The notes under the pieces are model-generated. The model searched no databases. It had not been told where the DNA came from and saw only the letters and a list, made by a program, of their open reading frames with translations. 64,000 nt of DNA, from the NCBI RefSeq assembly GCF_004379255.2, contig NC_056036.1, forward strand, positions 37,834,076 to 37,898,075. Reading direction: 5' to 3'. Shown here one piece after another: positions 53,527-64,000 of the stretch (positions within the stretch are counted from its first letter, which is position 1; every line of letters begins with the position of its first letter). A program made the position numbers and the translations under genes. Source of the stretch: Salvia splendens. Its lineage: Eukaryota > Streptophyta > Magnoliopsida > Lamiales > Lamiaceae.

Positions 53527-56500
53527 TTGTCACATTCCGATGACAACAAAACATCAACAGAAAATGAGCAATTCGCTTGGTTATTCGCTGAGTTTATGCG
53601 CACAAATATTGCGCAAAGCCAGCAACTCATACCCTTAATCCCAAACCAGACAGAACCAAAAGTTGAATCTAACAGAATTGATACTTCACCCTTGTTAATT
53701 GAAACCAAACTGAACGACGAGAATTACCCACTTTGGGCCATCCTCATGAAGGTGGCAATCAACGGGAGGGGTATGATTTCTCACATCACTGGAGTCCCAA
53801 CCCCTCAGGCAAGGACTGACCAAGCCTTCGGGAAGTGGCAGCTAGCGGATCACTGTGTTTTCACATGGTTGATTCAAAACCTGGAGCGGAAGTTAGTCAA
53901 TCCGGTATCTCAATACCCAACAGCCAGAGATGTGTGGAAAAGTTTGGAGATCAGATATGCATCTGGAGGAGACAAGATCCAAGTGTATGACCTATACACG
54001 AAAGCAAATAGGTTAAAACAGACGGACGAATCTCTGGAGGATATATGGACAACTCTTAATGATTTATGGATCTCCATTGATCAAAAGCAACCTAATAGGA
54101 TGAAGTATCCAGAGGACATCAAGATGTACAACGCCGAAATGGAAGAACAGAGGTTATACCAACTACTCGTAGCCCTAAATGACAAGTATGAAGGAATTAA
54201 GAAGGAAATACTCAGGGTTGATCCACTCCCCTCCGTGGAGATAGCATACGGAATCCTCCGGTGAGAGGATACCCGAGAAAGCGTACTAAAACCAGGGGAA
54301 ATCAAAGACAACCAATGGATCGCGGCCGGACTTATTGCGCGACAACCGTGGCAAAATCAATCTCACCGGAATCCCTCTCAAAGAAGCGGTGCCTCCACCG
54401 GCAGCAACTGGAGTAAGAAAACGGAGGAGGAGAAGTTGAGGCTAACTTGTAGCCACTGTGGGAAGAAGAAACACACCCGAGAAACGTGTTTCGAACTCCA
54501 TGGCTACCCGGAATGGTGGGAGGAACGCAGGTCCAAACAAACACCATTTCGAGGATGAAGGGGAGTCGGCGCCATCGCAAACAGAGGAAATGAACCAACT
54601 ACCACCATCGGGAGCAACATCGAGGCCGCATCAAACTGGAGCGGCAGCCAACAGGGGTCTGAGGAGATAACCCTCGGCACAGTGTCATTTGCGAATGGAG
54701 GAAGAATGGAGGCGGCGGCGCAGAATCGAAATGGAGGTGAAAGTGAAAGGGGTAAGTTAAGGTTTGGCAATTATTTCTCAAACCCCCCAACATTAGAGAA
54801 TCTTTGAAATATACCCCAACCCATTATTTATCCTATAAATCGACACCTACCATCTAATAATTCGAAAAAAACCCCCAAGTTTCGAAAATCCCAAATCAGC
54901 CCATGGAAGAATTCCTCTTCTTTTTTACTAGACTAGTAGGAGCAGAAGGGGAACCCATAGATAGGGCTTATCGGAAAGTCCAACTTTGAAACGGAAACCC
55001 CAATTTCTTTCTTCGGAGCCCTTTCTTTTCCCGTCCCCCCGCCCCGGCATAGCGCTTCGCTTCCGGTTCTTCGGAAGAATCCACTGGTTGGGCTATCCAG
55101 GGATGTAAGATGAAGTCATCTTGCCAGAAGTTTTCTGTGATGTTTATCAGGCATGGGCGAGATGCAGTATCGGCATTGCTAAACATTGAAAATGGAGCTA
55201 GACTTCTGCCCGGGGAAAGCGTCGTTTCGGCCTACTTTGCAGAAATAAGTTCCAGCCACTAGAAAATTTATCTGAATCACATGCTCTGTCCGTATCCTCT
55301 GATGCCAAAAATGACAGATGGATCTTTGATTGTGGCGCTACAGATATGTCTAGTTTGCACAGGGCACCAAAAAGTCATATTCAAAATGCAATTGGAGAAT
55401 TGACAATAGTAGAGGGAGCATGAACTTTTAAAATTTCACCGAATTTAACATTGTCCAACTGCCTATATGTTCCCTCTATGTCACATAAACTGCTATCCAT
55501 TAGTCATGTGACTAAAGAATTGAATTTCACACTGCTAATGCAACCAAATTTTTGTCTCTTGCAGGATATCAGGACAGGGAAAATAATTGGACGTGGCACT
55601 GAGCGGAACGGGTTGTATTATATGGATGAGATAGATCAACACGGAAATGCTATGATGGCCCACGGAACTGCTGATAGGGAAGCTTGGTTGTGGCACTGTC
55701 GCCTAATACATCCCTCATCGGGTTATTTAAAATTATTTTTTCCTAAATTTAGTCGAGATTTGTATTGTGAAACCTTTGTTTTGGCCAAAAGCCACAGACA
55801 AACCTACAAATCAAATAATACCTGAGTTGATTCTTTATTATCTCTTGTTCATTCTGATGTTTGGGGTCCATCACCAACTGTGGGGGCAAGGCTTTAGATA
55901 TTTCCTTCTCTTTGTAGATGATTGTACTCGCATGACGTGGGTATACTTCATGAAACATAAAAATGAAACCTTTCAACCTCGAGTGTTTGGTTGTTCAGTT
56001 TTTGTCCACATTCAAAAACACGAGAGAACCAAGTTATCCCCATGTGCAGTAAAATGTGTGTTTGTAGGGTATGGAGTAAACCAAAAGGGATACAGATGTT
56101 TTGATCCTAAATCTAATCGTATGTTCACCACAATGAACTGTGATTTCCTTGAAACAGACTACTAATTCAGCAAACTTAGCGGCCACCAAGCTGGCCACCA
56201 GCATCGAACTACCATGTGTTACCGGAGGATGCTGAAGCGGACAAGATTGAGCAACATATACAGTCCCCAATGTCACGATCCAAGATGTTCCCTCACTGAT
56301 ATCCACTGTAAGTCCTTCTGTAGAATCTACTACACCCAAAAGAATTTCCCTTGATAGTACTGACAGTGGTAATGAAGGGAATCAGGAGTCGAATGCAGAT
56401 TCAGGTGACGAAAATCCAGAGGAACCCGAGATCTGCGATCTGCTAGAAGAGCAAATTAGTGAAGGAATATGGGAGAGATTACCTATAAGAATGAACAGAG

Positions 56501-58078
56501 GAGTTCCACCAAAGGCAAAGTACTCCATAACTCTTCTGGCTACGAGTCACTTATCAGAGATGGCTCATGCGTTTGAGGCAGCGTTGTATGAAGAAGAAGA
56601 GATTCCGTGTACCGTGGAGGAAGCCTGGAGGCACAAGTCCTGGAGAGAAGCAATGCAAAAAAGAAATGGGAGCACTAGAGCGAAATGGCACTTGGGAGAA
56701 GTATGTAATACCAGATGGAAAAAGGGCAGTCGGATGCAAATGGGTATTCACAATCAAACGTCGACCTGATGGCTCTATTGAGAGATACAAGGCTCAATTA
56801 GTAGAAAAGGGATACACACAAACCTATGGAGTCGACTACGACGAAACGTTCTCCCCAGCAGCAAAAATGAATACTATCCGAGTTCTACTTTCCGTGGCGG
56901 CAAACAGAGACTGGCCTTTACATCAATTCGATGTTACAAATGCATTCCTGCACAGAGAGTTGAAAAGAGAAGTATACATGGAGGCTCCCCCAGGTTTCTC
57001 TGATGGTTACAAAAAGGGGGAAGGATGCCGACTAAGGAAGACCCTATACAGACTCAAACAGTCCCGAGGGTCTGGTTTGGGAGATTCACTAAGGCCATGG
57101 CAAAGTACGGGTTTAGACAAAGCAATTCATACCACACTTTGTTTTTGAAGAAGCGGGATGGTGGATAACGTGCTTGATCATCTATGTAGATGATATGATC
57201 ATTACCGGTGACGACACCGAAGAAATTGAAAGGTCAAGGAGGGTCTATCACAGGAGTTCGAGATGAAGAACTTAGGCAATCTTAAGTACTTTTTGGGGAT
57301 AGAAGTACTAAGATCAGAGTGATGAACTTTTCTAAGGCAGAAGAAATACACACTAGATATTCTAGCAGAGACGGGGTTGCTGGACTGCAAACCAGTTGAT
57401 ACACCAATTCTGGTAAATCATGGATTGCAGATCACAGAAGGAGCTGAACTAACAAATCAAGGCAAGTATCAGCGTTTGGTGGGCAAGCTCATATATCTAT
57501 CTCACACGAGACCTGATATTGCATATGCAGTAAGGATTGTAAGCCAGTTTATACACTAACCTCAGAAAGATCACTATGAAACGACATTAATGATTATGAA
57601 GTATCTGAAAGGAATAGTTGGGCATGGGGTGCTATTTAAAAAGAACGAGCATCAAGGAATCTATGGATACACCGATACAGATTGGGCAAGCAATCCAAGT
57701 GACCGGAAATCAAACAGGAGGCTACTTTACCTTTGTTGAAGGTAATCTGGTTACTTGGAGAAGCAAGAAACAAAAGGTGGTTGCACTATCAAGTACAGAA
57801 GCCGAGTTCAGGGGCATTAAAAGCGGACTGATGGAAATATTATAGTTGAGAAGACTGATGAAAGAGATTGGATTAACAAGTGAAGAGTCAGTTGTTCTGT
57901 GATAATAAGGCAGCAATAAGTATATATGAAAATCCATTACAACATGACAGGACCAAACATGTGGAAGTTGATAGGCATTTCATCAAGGAAAATATCGAGA
58001 ATGGAGTAGTAGAACTACCATTTGTGTGATCTGAAGATTAGTTAGCATACATTCTCACCAAAGCAGTGAATTCGAAAA
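53527..58078 (+). pseudogene. Ty1/copia gag-pol, decayed
   Basis: The gag (53527-54264) has NYPLWAILMKVAINGRG and VWKSLEIRYASG. A zinc knuckle CSHCGKKKHTRETCFELHG lies near 54450-54505. The protease site is DCGATD (about 55330), followed by a GAG-pre-integrase block (WLWHCRLIHPSSG, about 55690). Integrase is reduced to HSDVWGPSPT and the C-terminal end (GCSVFVHIQKHERTKLSP); its catalytic middle is deleted. RT holds [20 protein letters not shown] and, in another frame, YVDDM (about 57190). RNase H pieces continue to about 58078. Many stops and frameshifts. The block 54930-55200 does not look like copia sequence. Confidence 0.9.
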
Positions 58079-58139
58079 GTTTTTCCAGTGTGTTGTGCAA
58101 GTTGAGTTTTGGAGATCCCACCACTCAACTTAGGGGGAG

Positions 58140-58380
58140 TGTTAGAAAAGGAAGGAAGATCAGAATCATCCAAGAAAGGGAAGAAGAATAAAATCAGCAT
58201 ATATTACTTTATATTGATTGAATAATTGGTCTCCTATGATATGGAAATCATGCCATGTATACTGAATGTAAATCCTATATAAAAGCAGTAGTACACGTGA
58301 ATAAAACACACAGCACAATTGATACAAACAATCTTCTCTACAACTTCTTTTCTTCCTTCCTATGGCCGATACCCAAATCA
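58140..58380 (+). repeat. Ty1/copia 3' LTR
   Basis: TGTTAGAAAAGG...ACCCAAATCA, 241 bp, preceded by the purine tract. It preserves the empty PIF/Harbinger target (ACTGAATG, about 58260). Confidence 0.93.
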
Positions 58381-58977
58381 AGAGCTTATTCTCTTCCATG
58401 TCATTGGGAATTCTTTTTAACCAAATTGTTTAAGTTGCAGCTGTTGCAGGTGTCACAAACTCAACTTTGAAACTTTGACAATAGATTGTGTCACGTTGTA
58501 TACTTGAAGGAGTCACAAAATGACAGCAAGATCATGCAATTAGAGAAAAGGAATAGTGGAGTATTATTTAATCAAGATTCCGGTGGAAGTAATAGTAAAA
58601 CAATGTTTTAAAAATTGACCGGACCGGCCGATTCGACCGGTCCAACCGCGAATCGGTAGGTAATCCGGTCCGATTAAACCCTAAAAACCGCCACCAAGTT
58701 CAGCCGTTGTGAACCAGTGAAACCGGTCGGACCGATAACCAGGAACCGGTTTTTTTCATTTTCAAAATATTTTTCAAATTTTGTTCTTGCAAAGACTTGA
58801 ACCCATACCTCTCCTCCAAATATTAGCACCTCCTCCACTCCACCACAAGGCCTTGATGGAATATAATGAACATTGATTATTTTTATATATACATGGAATT
58901 TTATACACCCAATTACCCAAACTAATAAAATAATTCATTTTAATTATATATTCTATAAATAATTTGTAATTATAATA

Positions 58978-59078
58978 TATATTAAATTATAATTATTATA
59001 TCTTAAATTTTAACAATAAAATTTAGTTACTAGTAAGTATGATTAAAATTTAAGATATAATAATTATAATTTAATATA
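58978..59078. repeat. Perfect 35-bp inverted repeat
   Basis: Arms 58978-59012 and 59044-59078 are exact complements (TATATTAAATTATAATTATT...), with a 31-bp spacer. Very AT-rich. Confidence 0.9.
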
Positions 59079-59260
59079 TTGTATCATTCGTATTTTTTTA
59101 CATATTATTAGTTATAGTTTACTACTATTAAATATTATTTTTAGAGTATATTCTTATTTAAATTACCTAATAATTCTTTTTAAATAATTTTATAGTATTA
59201 CTTCATCACATACATTGAAATAACATGAACTTTATATACTTGTATACGTATAATATTATA

Positions 59261-59581
59261 GGGGTGTGTTAAGGTTCTTCACAGCTTTTTAGTGCAATGT
59301 TCTTTTTAATCACAACCCTTAGATCATTGAATTGGATGGTTGTGATGATCTGCATTATTTGACGAAAAATCTGCAATATTGGTCGGTGTACATTATTAGA
59401 ATGAAAATGTGCATTATTACACTATAATGGTGCATTATTAGTTGGTGCGCATTATTCAATTGAAAATCTGCATTATTAAATGACACGTGACATCAATCTA
59501 ACCGTCAGATGACAAAATCGTGGGAGTGAGATTAAAAAAAATAATAGAACAAAAGATAGAAAAAGGATCTGAATACATCCC
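59261..59581. mobile_element. MULE-type MITE, 321 bp
   Basis: The ends GGGGTGTGTTAAGG and the inverse of GGGATGTATTCAG match, and TAATATTATA is repeated exactly at 59251-59260 and 59582-59591. A 9-10 bp duplication fits Mutator-like elements. The interior has repeated GCATTATT words. Confidence 0.8.
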
Positions 59582-60014
59582 TAATATTATATTTTCATCT
59601 ACATTAATTAATAATTTATGTATTTAATTATATTTACTAATAAAAAAATTATTCAATTTTGAGTTTGAATACTATTTTTTTATTTATATTATCTATAACT
59701 AATTATTTACAAGGTTTAATGTTTTCTTTACATGCTATAAATTATATTTTATCATTTATTATATCTTTGTGTATTATATATTTAATTTAATATATTTATA
59801 ATAGTAAATCGGTTCGACCGGTTGAACCATGAACCAGTAGCTTTCGGTTCGCTCATCGGTCCAATTTTTAAAATATTGAGTAAAACCATAGGCGTTAGCT
59901 GTTAAATAAATTATTGGTTTCAAATCGGAAGATTCATTTGTTAATTGATTCTAAGTTTCTAACTAATGATATTAAATGGGCAGAGGAGAGTGAGAATTGA
60001 GTTGACTGAACTGA

Positions 60015-61680
60015 ATGGATCTCACAATCGTGATTGCAATAATTGTATCGATTTTGGCATGGTCCCATTTCCGCCGCCGCCGGCAGAACCTTCCGCCGGG
60101 GCCATACCCATTTCCGATCATCGGAAACATCCTCCAGCTCGGCCGGAACCCCCACAGGTCCCTCGCCGACCTCTCCAAAACCCACGGCCCTCTGATGTCT
60201 CTCAAGCTCGGAAACTCACTCACCGTCGTCGCGTCGTCGCCGGAAATCGCGAAACTTCTCCTGCAGGAGCACGACCAAGCCTTCTCCGGCCGCACCATCC
60301 CCGCAGCCGCGGAGGCGCACGACCACCACAAGCACTCGATGGCGCTGATACCCGCCGGCGAGAGATGGAGGAAGGCGCGGAAGCTCTGCAGGGAGCGGAT
60401 GTTCTCGACGCGGCAGCTCGACGCCGGCGCTGGGCTCCGGGCGGAGAAGGTGCGGAAGCTGCTGGACTACACGCGCGGGTGCAGCGCGCGTGGGAGGGCC
60501 GTTGACGTTGGGGAGGCGGCGTTTGTGACGGCGTCGAATCTGCTGACGGCGACGCTCTTCTCCGTTGACCTTATCGAGTTTGAATCCGACGCGACGCAGC
60601 AGATGAAGGAGGCGATCGAGGGGGTGACGAAGATATTGGGGGCTCCGAATGTGGCCGACTTCTTCCCGATTGTGAAGCGGTGGGACCCTCAGGGGATCAA
60701 GAAGCGGTCGGAGATATGTTTTGGGAAAGTGCTTGGTGTTTTGGGAGGAATAATTAAGGAGAGATTGGAATGGAGATCTATGAAATTGGAGAGCAAGAAT
60801 GATTTGCTAGATGCCCTTGTTGATCTCATGGAGGGAACTGAGTATGACTTGAGCTTCAAGGACATTCAACATCTACTTCTGGTAACCTCCATCTCTCTCT
60901 CAAACTAAATTTACTATACTATTGTTCATAAATGCTATCTCTTAAAATTATGAACATTTGGTTTGACACAAGTTTAAATGCATAATTGATAAAATAAGAG
61001 AGATAGATTGATTGTCGAAACAAAATTTCTAGTTGACTAGTAGAATGGCTTTTAGTAACTCAAACTTGACGTGACTCTGCATATCATAGGACTTATATCT
61101 TGGAGGGTCAGATTCAACTCAATGCACAGTGGAATGGGCAATGACAGAATTACTATCTAATCCCATGAAGATGAGTAATGCTAAGAATGAGCTGAGAAGA
61201 GTGATGGGAGAAAAGAAGCAAGTGGAAGAATCAGACATATCAAGACTCCCTTACCTGCAAGCTCTGATCAAAGAGACCTTACGGCTCCACCCGCCCGGTC
61301 CGCTTTTGGTCCCTCGACGGGCGGATCATGAAGTCGAGATCATTGGTTACAATATCCCTGAGAACGCTCAAATATTCATCAATGTTTGGGCTATAGGAAG
61401 GGACTCGAGTGTTTGGGCCAATCCTAGTTCGTTTGAGCCGGAGAGATTCTTGGACAGCAATATAGGGTTCAAGGGCCAAGATTTTGAGCTTATTCCATTC
61501 GGGTCGGGGAGAAGAATGTGCCCGGGATTGCCATTGGCCGATAGAATGTTGCATCTTATGTTGGGGTCGTTGCTCCATGGTTTCGATTGGAAAGTGGAAG
61601 GAGTAGTTGACACGACGGAGGAGTTTGGAATGGCGTTGCATAAGGCAGTCCCCCTCAAGGCTATTCCAGTTTACTGTTAA
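60015..61680 (+). CDS. CYP76-type cytochrome P450, two exons, intact (copy 2)
   Basis: Exon 1 is 60015-60881 (289 codons, the same length as copy 1) and exon 2 is 61090-61680, giving 485 residues; the intron is 208 bp. Anchor residues 1-19, LPPGPYPFP hinge, I-helix GGSDST (294-299), KETLR (350-354), FEPERF (404-409) and heme loop [10 protein letters not shown] with Cys433. Most residues match copy 1. Differences cluster in likely substrate-contact regions (for example [15 protein letters not shown] versus [15 protein letters not shown] near residues 98-112), so the two may oxidise different substrates. A terpenoid role is inferred from the family only. Direct repeat of copy 1, separated by 13.5 kb of mostly transposons. 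Confidence 0.94.
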
Positions 61681-61847
61681 TGAGATGGGATGGTGAACCA
61701 ATTCTTTTGGATGCTATTGAACTCGTGATTATGGCTTGTTTATTTGCCATCTACTAATATGATTCTGTTATTTTAATTCTTCTTATTAAAATGCAAACTA
61801 TGAACATTAATCTTTTACATTATGCCCTTGAATCATACTTTAATTTG

Positions 61848-61931
<84 letters not shown>

Positions 61932-62235
61932 ATTAGAAGATATAAATTGATAATAGTTTGATAGTAATAACGTAGAGTAGTGAAACAAGAAACGTGACAG
62001 GCCAACGTATGTGGACGTCTCAAATCCAAATAAGTGGATAACAATAAAATAAAAAAAAGGGCAAAGAATTCAGTTCGACCAGATAGAAAAGTGCAATCAC
62101 ATTAAAATTCAACTTCCAAAATAACCTAATTAAATCCCAGAACCGACTATTTGAAGTTAAATCCAGAAAAGGAATCGGAAACCAAAAGGCAAAGTATCAG
62201 AAATCCAAAAATCATAGAGTTTAAGACCATGATTT
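61681..62235. other. 3' flank of P450 copy 2
   Basis: Non-coding, with a long ATT microsatellite (61851-61926). Confidence 0.5.
61851..61926. repeat. ATT trinucleotide microsatellite (~25 units)
   Basis: Uninterrupted ATT/TTA repeat. The open frame over it (poly-Ile on the minus strand) is an artefact. Confidence 0.97.
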
Positions 62236-63125
62236 TCAAGAAACAAGGTTGTGGTTGAGCGACAATGAGGCAAGCTGGTCGGCAGGGCCGCTGAACATTC
62301 CTCAGGACATCCATTGCCTCGCGGTCGCAGACCTTTGATTTCAAAGCAAGCAAATGAAGAACCTCGGTCTTGTCCATCTCCAGAAGCATCCCGGTAACCA
62401 CCTTCGCAGCATGCTCGTGCTCAAGTTGATCAACAAGTGGGTACAAGTTCTATCTGTTAAGACTATAAACATTATACACACACACACACTATACAAGATA
62501 AGAAACAAATGCAATTTGTACACTATGGGCAAACTGCTTGTTCGGGTGTTGCATTTGCAAGGGAAGAAGCCAAAGCAGAAATTGGTATAGGCTGTGGAAT
62601 AGCAGCATCGCGAGGAAGTATGCCAGCCATGTCGTATGGAACAGGAAGCACTCCACCACCAACACCAGGAATGGGCACATTACGACCAGCAGGGTACCTA
62701 TACATTGGTATCATCTGAACTAAATAATACATCAAGATCAACAAAATACATAATCAATCACATGTGATTAAAAACTTTAGAAACTTGAGTAGAACCTGCT
62801 GTTGCATCATCGGCACGATTTTGTTGCCCTGCTGACCCTGTTGGACTAGTGGCACAAAGGAATATGGCCAGGACGCATTCCAGGATAATTACAAGCTGCT
62901 GCTGATAACCTAAACCATTTTGCAAATATTAGAATTATCAAATAATGATAACAAACAACAGATATGATGCATATCTAATATAAAAAGGATAATTACACTG
63001 AAAACTACTTCACAGCTAAAATGACATATACTACATAATAAACTCGGAGAATGTCACCTGAGGAGGAATGATAGCCCATAAAATAGCTGCTGCCCCATAC
63101 CAGGAGCATACATAGGCATACCTGG
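62236..63125 (-). pseudogene. Poly(A)-binding protein 3' end, pseudogene
   Basis: Minus-strand blocks match the C-terminal half of a plant cytoplasmic PABP: PMYAPGMGQQLFYG (about 63120-63075), FVPLVQQGQQGNK (about 62855-62815), RYPAGRN, then GGVLPVPYDMAGILPRDAA, IPISALASSLANATPEQ (62710-62545) and the MLLE domain NLYPLVDQLEHEHAAK...GMLLEMDKTEVLHLL (from about 62453). Frameshifts occur at the FYG block, after LLALKSK (ESPE lost) and after VLRNVQ; the true C-terminus LASLSLNHNLVS is in another frame and stops at 62236. Intron-like gaps with AG borders remain. No RRM domains occur up to the window end. Functional PABP binds poly(A) tails; this copy cannot. Confidence 0.85.
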
Positions 63126-64000
63126 AGCCAATCCATAGATTCAAATTCTCAGATAGTATTTTTTTTATAACTTACTTATTACTATTTTTTTGTTCATTCA
63201 CATTAATACTCTAATTGACATTTTTTATATATTAATACTCGGGATTGAATTATCTTAATCCCTTGAAGATCTAATAAAAATCATTTAGTTATAGTTAGTA
63301 ATTTAAAGGTGACAGTAATATTATACACCCCTAGGTTTTACTTGTTCATTTCTAATATTGCATTCATATTTGTTTTACTTGTTCATCTATAATATTGCAT
63401 TCATATTTGAATGATCATCCGATTGTGTACATGTATTCATTATAAAATAAGAAAAATTATAAATTAAATCACGAACTGTTGTGAATCTTGTGATTTACCA
63501 ATAAATGATATCCATTCCAATGAGCATACAATGTATAAAGCCCATTCTGGGCCCAGACCATTTGAATAATTATCCGTTTCTTTGTTCACATCCATACAAT
63601 ATTGTTGTAAACCACAAAAATATGGAGTAATTTTTATTTAAACATTCCTGCTTTGGTCCCACTACACTGGCTCTTTGTTTACCATGTTTTTATTTGTTTT
63701 TTTTTCCGTCGAAATTTTGGTCACCATACTCACCACACAATACACGTTATACCAAAAGTTGTAACTTAGCTCTTTTCTAAATTTTGTCATAGTTGTAGTA
63801 ATATTTTATTAACTTACCTTCAAGATTTATTTTTTATTAATAAAATTCTAATTATTTTTTCCTTTCTTTTTTATTTTATTTATTATGCATTAAAATGCAT
63901 ATTCCTATAATTTTTTTTTATTTTTAAGAATCAAATTTTAAGTAATTCCTTTGCCTTAAGGAAGATGAAGGCATGAGATTTTATGTAATTTTATTTTATG
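63126..64000. other. AT-rich terminal stretch, no gene recognised
   Basis: AT-rich with no motif. The upstream part of the PABP pseudogene is not visible here; it may be lost or lie beyond the window. Confidence 0.45.

Larger units (their letters stand above)
47086..58380 (+). mobile_element. Ty1/copia retrotransposon, 5' LTR split by a PIF/Harbinger element
   Basis: The 5' LTR is 47086-47231 plus 53313-53427 and the 3' LTR is 58140-58380. Both start TGTTAGAAAAGGAAGG and end CCGATACCCAAATCA. The primer site TGGTATCAGAGC (53431-53442) and a purine tract TTAGGGGGAG before 58140 are in place. Pol is decayed. The LTR copies differ by several substitutions and indels, so it is not recent. Flanks share only GCTT, so the target duplication is unclear. 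Confidence 0.9.
58602..59878. mobile_element. DNA transposon-like repeat between the copia element and P450 copy 2
   Basis: The ends AATGTTTTAAAAATTG and the inverse of CAATATTTTAAAAATTGG match, followed inside by ACCGG/CCGGT-rich sequence. AGTAAAAC is repeated at both flanks (58594-58601 and 59879-59886), an 8-bp duplication as in hAT elements. No coding sequence. It contains a MITE (59261-59581) and a perfect hairpin (58978-59078). A relative lies in the copy-1 P450 intron. Confidence 0.75.

Noticed and set aside
54332..54793. Minus-strand frames over the copia gag
   Set aside because: Antisense shadows of the zinc-knuckle region.
61820..62044. Open frame with poly-isoleucine
   Set aside because: It is only the ATT microsatellite translated.

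Overview
The window is nuclear DNA of a eudicot plant, most likely an asterid and possibly a Lamiales species. I infer this from intron-bearing genes, plant-only families (DC1-domain proteins, a subtilase close to the tomato SBT3/SBT1.9 type, tandem CYP76 P450s) and a very high load of plant transposons. The species cannot be fixed from the sequence.

Host genes, left to right: an intact intronless secreted subtilase (9973-12240); a DC1 zinc-finger pseudogene split by a CACTA element (17101-25152); a subtilase C-terminal remnant (25866-26061) and a second, badly damaged subtilase (26864-29960); an intact eight-exon ribosome-biogenesis gene of the BRX1 family (30407-32632); an intact two-exon DC1 protein gene (33398-35340); two intact CYP76-type P450 genes in direct orientation (43481-46493 and 60015-61680); and the 3' part of a poly(A)-binding protein pseudogene on the minus strand (62236-63125). 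The subtilase, DC1 and P450 groups are local tandem duplications in which one copy stays intact while others decay.

Most of the rest is nested mobile DNA, and many insertions can be bounded to the base by target-site duplications (TSDs). (1) 2728-8260: decayed Ty3-type retrotransposon pieces ending in an Athila-like LTR. (2) 14682-17008: a PIF/Harbinger-type element carrying only the Myb/SANT-like ORF1, itself broken by a 574-bp MITE. (3) 18201-24128: a CACTA element in a DC1 exon, containing a PIF/Harbinger transposase element and a long foldback with a 9-bp TSD. (4) 27992-28949: an internally deleted relative of item 2 in the second subtilase, TSD TTA. (5) 36458-43209: a probable composite element holding a PIF/Harbinger element with an uninterrupted transposase ORF, a 44-bp minisatellite, and a hAT element that contains a solo LTR and a SINE. 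(6) 47086-58380: a Ty1/copia element whose 5' LTR is split by a 6,078-bp PIF/Harbinger element (47232-53309) with an 18-bp inverted repeat, TSD TGA, two Myb/SANT-like genes, a three-exon transposase and a B3-domain-like gene fragment.

The most unusual object is the element at 47232-53309. It looks potentially autonomous, encodes two SANT-type proteins instead of one, and seems to have captured a host B3-type fragment with its introns. It contrasts with neighbouring PIF/Harbinger elements that carry only ORF1 or only transposase.
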